Assembly: GCF_030503435.1 (NCBI RefSeq)
Contig: NZ_JAUKPO010000006.1
Coordinates: 308,873 to 372,872, forward strand
DNA: 64,000 nucleotides
Reading direction: 5' to 3'
Source of the DNA: Rhodocytophaga aerolata
GTDB taxonomy: Bacteria; Bacteroidota; Bacteroidia; Cytophagales; 172606-1
The notes beneath the pieces are model-generated. The model had not been told where the DNA came from. It was given only the letters and a program-made list of their open reading frames with translations, and made no database searches. The position numbers and the translations under genes were made by a program. Shown here piece after piece: positions 62,453 through 64,000 of this stretch; position 1 is the stretch's first letter, and each line of letters begins with the position of its first letter.

Positions 62453-62857
62453 TTATTCATGTAGTACACCTTCCAGATTGATCTGCTGAATTTTAATCAG
62501 GTTGCTTTCGGCAAGGCTACCTGGCACAAATACAAATTTCTTGTCGTAAACTTGGTTTTCTATAAAGTAACTGATCCAGTATTCATTGCTTAAATGAAAT
62601 ATAGCTGGGTCTATCCGTTCGATAACACTATAGCTGTTAGGCTCCACTTCCTCTATCAGGTGGCGTAACGTGGAAGTTTCTTGTTTCGCTTCGCCATTGA
62701 ATCCATATCCTTTAGATGTGACAAATACATTCGTTAATGATTGATTGTTTCTGTTTAAGATATACGCATGCCATTCATATTCATTGGCTTGTATTTCACG
62801 CCGGGCAATGGCTATTTTTACTCCTTCTACTGGTAAAAATGAAATATCTTTTTTCAT
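62453..62857 (-). CDS. Conserved hypothetical protein (134 aa)
   Basis: A cytoplasmic protein with a beta-rich pattern: MKKDISFLPVEGVKIAIARRE, EWHAYILNRNNQSLTNVFVTSKGYG, then ISYFIENQVYDKKFVFVPG and a C-terminal LIKIQQINLEGVLHE. It looks like a small immunoglobulin- or cystatin-like fold found in Bacteroidota, but I recognise no family. It has its own terminator and no partner genes that suggest a role. Confidence 0.6.
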   Translation of the reverse strand: MKKDISFLPVEGVKIAIARREIQANEYEWHAYILNRNNQSLTNVFVTSKGYGFNGEAKQETSTLRHLIEEVEPNSYSVIERIDPAIFHLSNEYWISYFIENQVYDKKFVFVPGSLAESNLIKIQQINLEGVLHE

Positions 62858-63023
62858 GTGTAGTATAAATTTGGTTAGCTATATATCCAACTTTTGACAG
62901 GAACTGTTTTAGTATCTAATGTCTTTATTTTCAAACTAGTAAACCTGTGTATGGCTTTAATAAATCCAAGAAAAGTAACAAGTGTCCATCGGCCATTTAG
63001 TTTTCAGGGTATGTACGTATATA

Positions 63024-63770
63024 TCATAAAACATAGGTGAGTGCTTCGTTACGTATAATCTGCATTTGGAATAAGTTTGCTAGGTGCACCACTAACCTTT
63101 CTTCTACTTCAGCTATATTTTGTATGGCCCCCAGTTCCTTAGCCATAGAGGTAACTGCTTTGTCTTCAATACCACAGGGTACTATGTAATTGAAATACGA
63201 AAGATCTGTGTTCACATTAAAAGCAAATCCGTGCATAGTAACCCACCGGCTGGTCTTTACGCCTAATGCACAAATTTTTCTGGGATTGAGTTGTTTTTCA
63301 TAGTCCAGCCAGACGCCTGTTAACCCAGGAATACGCCCTGCTTCAAGGCCAAAGTCTGCCAGTGTTAAGATAATAGCTTCTTCCAGCAGGCGTAAATACA
63401 AATGAATATCTGTGAAAAAGTTATCCAGATCCAGAATCGGGTATCCAACAATTTGGCCTGGACCATGATAGGTAATGTCGCCACCACGGTTGATATGATA
63501 GAAAGTAGCCTGTAGCTGGGCAAGTTGTGTAGCATCTGCCAGCAAATGGGCTGCTTTTCCACTTTTGCCTAATGTATACACATGCGGATGCTGGCAGAAA
63601 AGCAGGTAATTAGGTGTCTTTTTTTGATTGGTGCTATCTGCTTTCCGGTTCTCTATTTTTAATTGCACTAGCTGACTGAAAAGTTGCTCCTGATAATGCC
63701 AGGCTTGCTGGTAATCAATCAGAGACAGATGCCGGAAATACACTTCTTTGTTTAGTATATTATTCACCAT
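63024..63770 (-). CDS. lipB: Octanoyltransferase LipB
   Basis: A 248-residue enzyme that moves octanoyl from acyl carrier protein to lipoyl domains, the first step of lipoate synthesis. Motifs are GGDITYHGPGQIVGYPIL, LTGVWLDYEKQ, the Lys in CALGVKTSRWVTMHGFAFNVN, and the catalytic Cys in FNYIVPCGIEDKAVTSM. Length is standard. lipA is not in the window; the gene is alone here. Confidence 0.95.
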   Translation of the reverse strand: MVNNILNKEVYFRHLSLIDYQQAWHYQEQLFSQLVQLKIENRKADSTNQKKTPNYLLFCQHPHVYTLGKSGKAAHLLADATQLAQLQATFYHINRGGDITYHGPGQIVGYPILDLDNFFTDIHLYLRLLEEAIILTLADFGLEAGRIPGLTGVWLDYEKQLNPRKICALGVKTSRWVTMHGFAFNVNTDLSYFNYIVPCGIEDKAVTSMAKELGAIQNIAEVEERLVVHLANLFQMQIIRNEALTYVL

Positions 63771-64000
63771 TATTAGTGTATAGGAACTTGGTTGAACTCA
63801 TGATAATCTATACAAAGGTACATGCATCTACATACAATCGGAAACTGTTCTAGAATGCCCCAAAGTATACTACTATATTTAAGTAGATTTCCATTAAATC
63901 AGTTCATAGAGCTGATTGATAAAACCTGCTAGGATTGATAAATTAACGTGAACTATGGATTAGCCGGTGCAACATTAGGCAGCCATAGGGTAGTGCTGTG

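Noticed and set aside
1..64000. CRISPR arrays, prophage or toxin-antitoxin modules
   Set aside because: No regular direct repeats, phage structural genes or paired toxin-antitoxin genes were recognised; the XRE plus membrane-protein pair is a regulator-partner operon rather than a known toxin system.

Overview
The window is a stretch of chromosome from a member of the Bacteroidota, most likely the Cytophagales (a Cytophaga/Rhodocytophaga-like bacterium). This rests on several things seen here: many TAnnTTTG promoter elements, a large secreted protein with a type IX secretion (T9SS) sorting domain, DUF3127 and SirB1-type proteins, a Bacteroidota-style tmRNA tag (GEENYALAA), and an LptD/MCE/amidase envelope neighbourhood. 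Genes are moderately AT-rich, mostly in short operons, and many convergent pairs are separated by strong bidirectional hairpin terminators. No prophage, CRISPR array or intact insertion sequence was seen.

Layout. 0-7 kb: the 3' end of clpB, an XRE regulator with its membrane partner, a SirB1-like protein, a lipoprotein, an acyl-CoA carboxylase beta subunit, an MCE/MlaD protein and an N-acetylmuramoyl-L-alanine amidase. 7-20 kb: an LptD-like outer-membrane protein, a GNAT acetyltransferase translationally coupled to a PLP decarboxylase, tRNA-Val(UAC), an AsmA-like protein, TerC and an MFS transporter. 20-28 kb: ruvB, apbE, anmK, a periplasmic sugar isomerase-like protein, and an RNA-repair pair (T4 Rnl1-type RNA ligase followed by a T4-type polynucleotide kinase/phosphatase), then a nucleoside-permease-like MFS protein. 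28-34.7 kb: the T9SS-sorted surface protein, OxyR, a Rho-binding-antiterminator-like protein, and the ssrA (tmRNA) locus. 35-50 kb: GreA/B-like, RlpA, DUF3127, threonine ammonia-lyase, DUF2461, a REC-cyclase, smpB, a C40 peptidase, an HNH endonuclease, mazG, rlmN, a PiT phosphate transporter, an MscS channel and dnaA. 50-57.5 kb: a five-gene minus-strand cluster of two GT2 glycosyltransferases and three GT-C type membrane proteins. 57.5-64 kb: small proteins, rpsA, a two-domain oligopeptide ABC ATPase and lipB.

The most striking feature is ssrA. The tmRNA is interrupted inside its T-loop by a compact group I intron of 257 nt. The P1 pairing with a U.G at the splice site, P3, P7, P8, P9 and the terminal G can all be read directly. 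Removing the intron restores a normal T-arm and a tmRNA of about 363 nt. Just downstream lies an HNH endonuclease gene broken by one frameshift, which may be a decayed mobility partner. The tmRNA partner smpB lies about 6.5 kb away. The ligase-kinase pair is a second RNA-centred system. Two orphan promoter-plus-terminator units (around 1.25 kb and 47.6 kb) may encode small RNAs, and three genes (apbE, oxyR, rlmN) have promoter elements so close to their ATG that they look leaderless.
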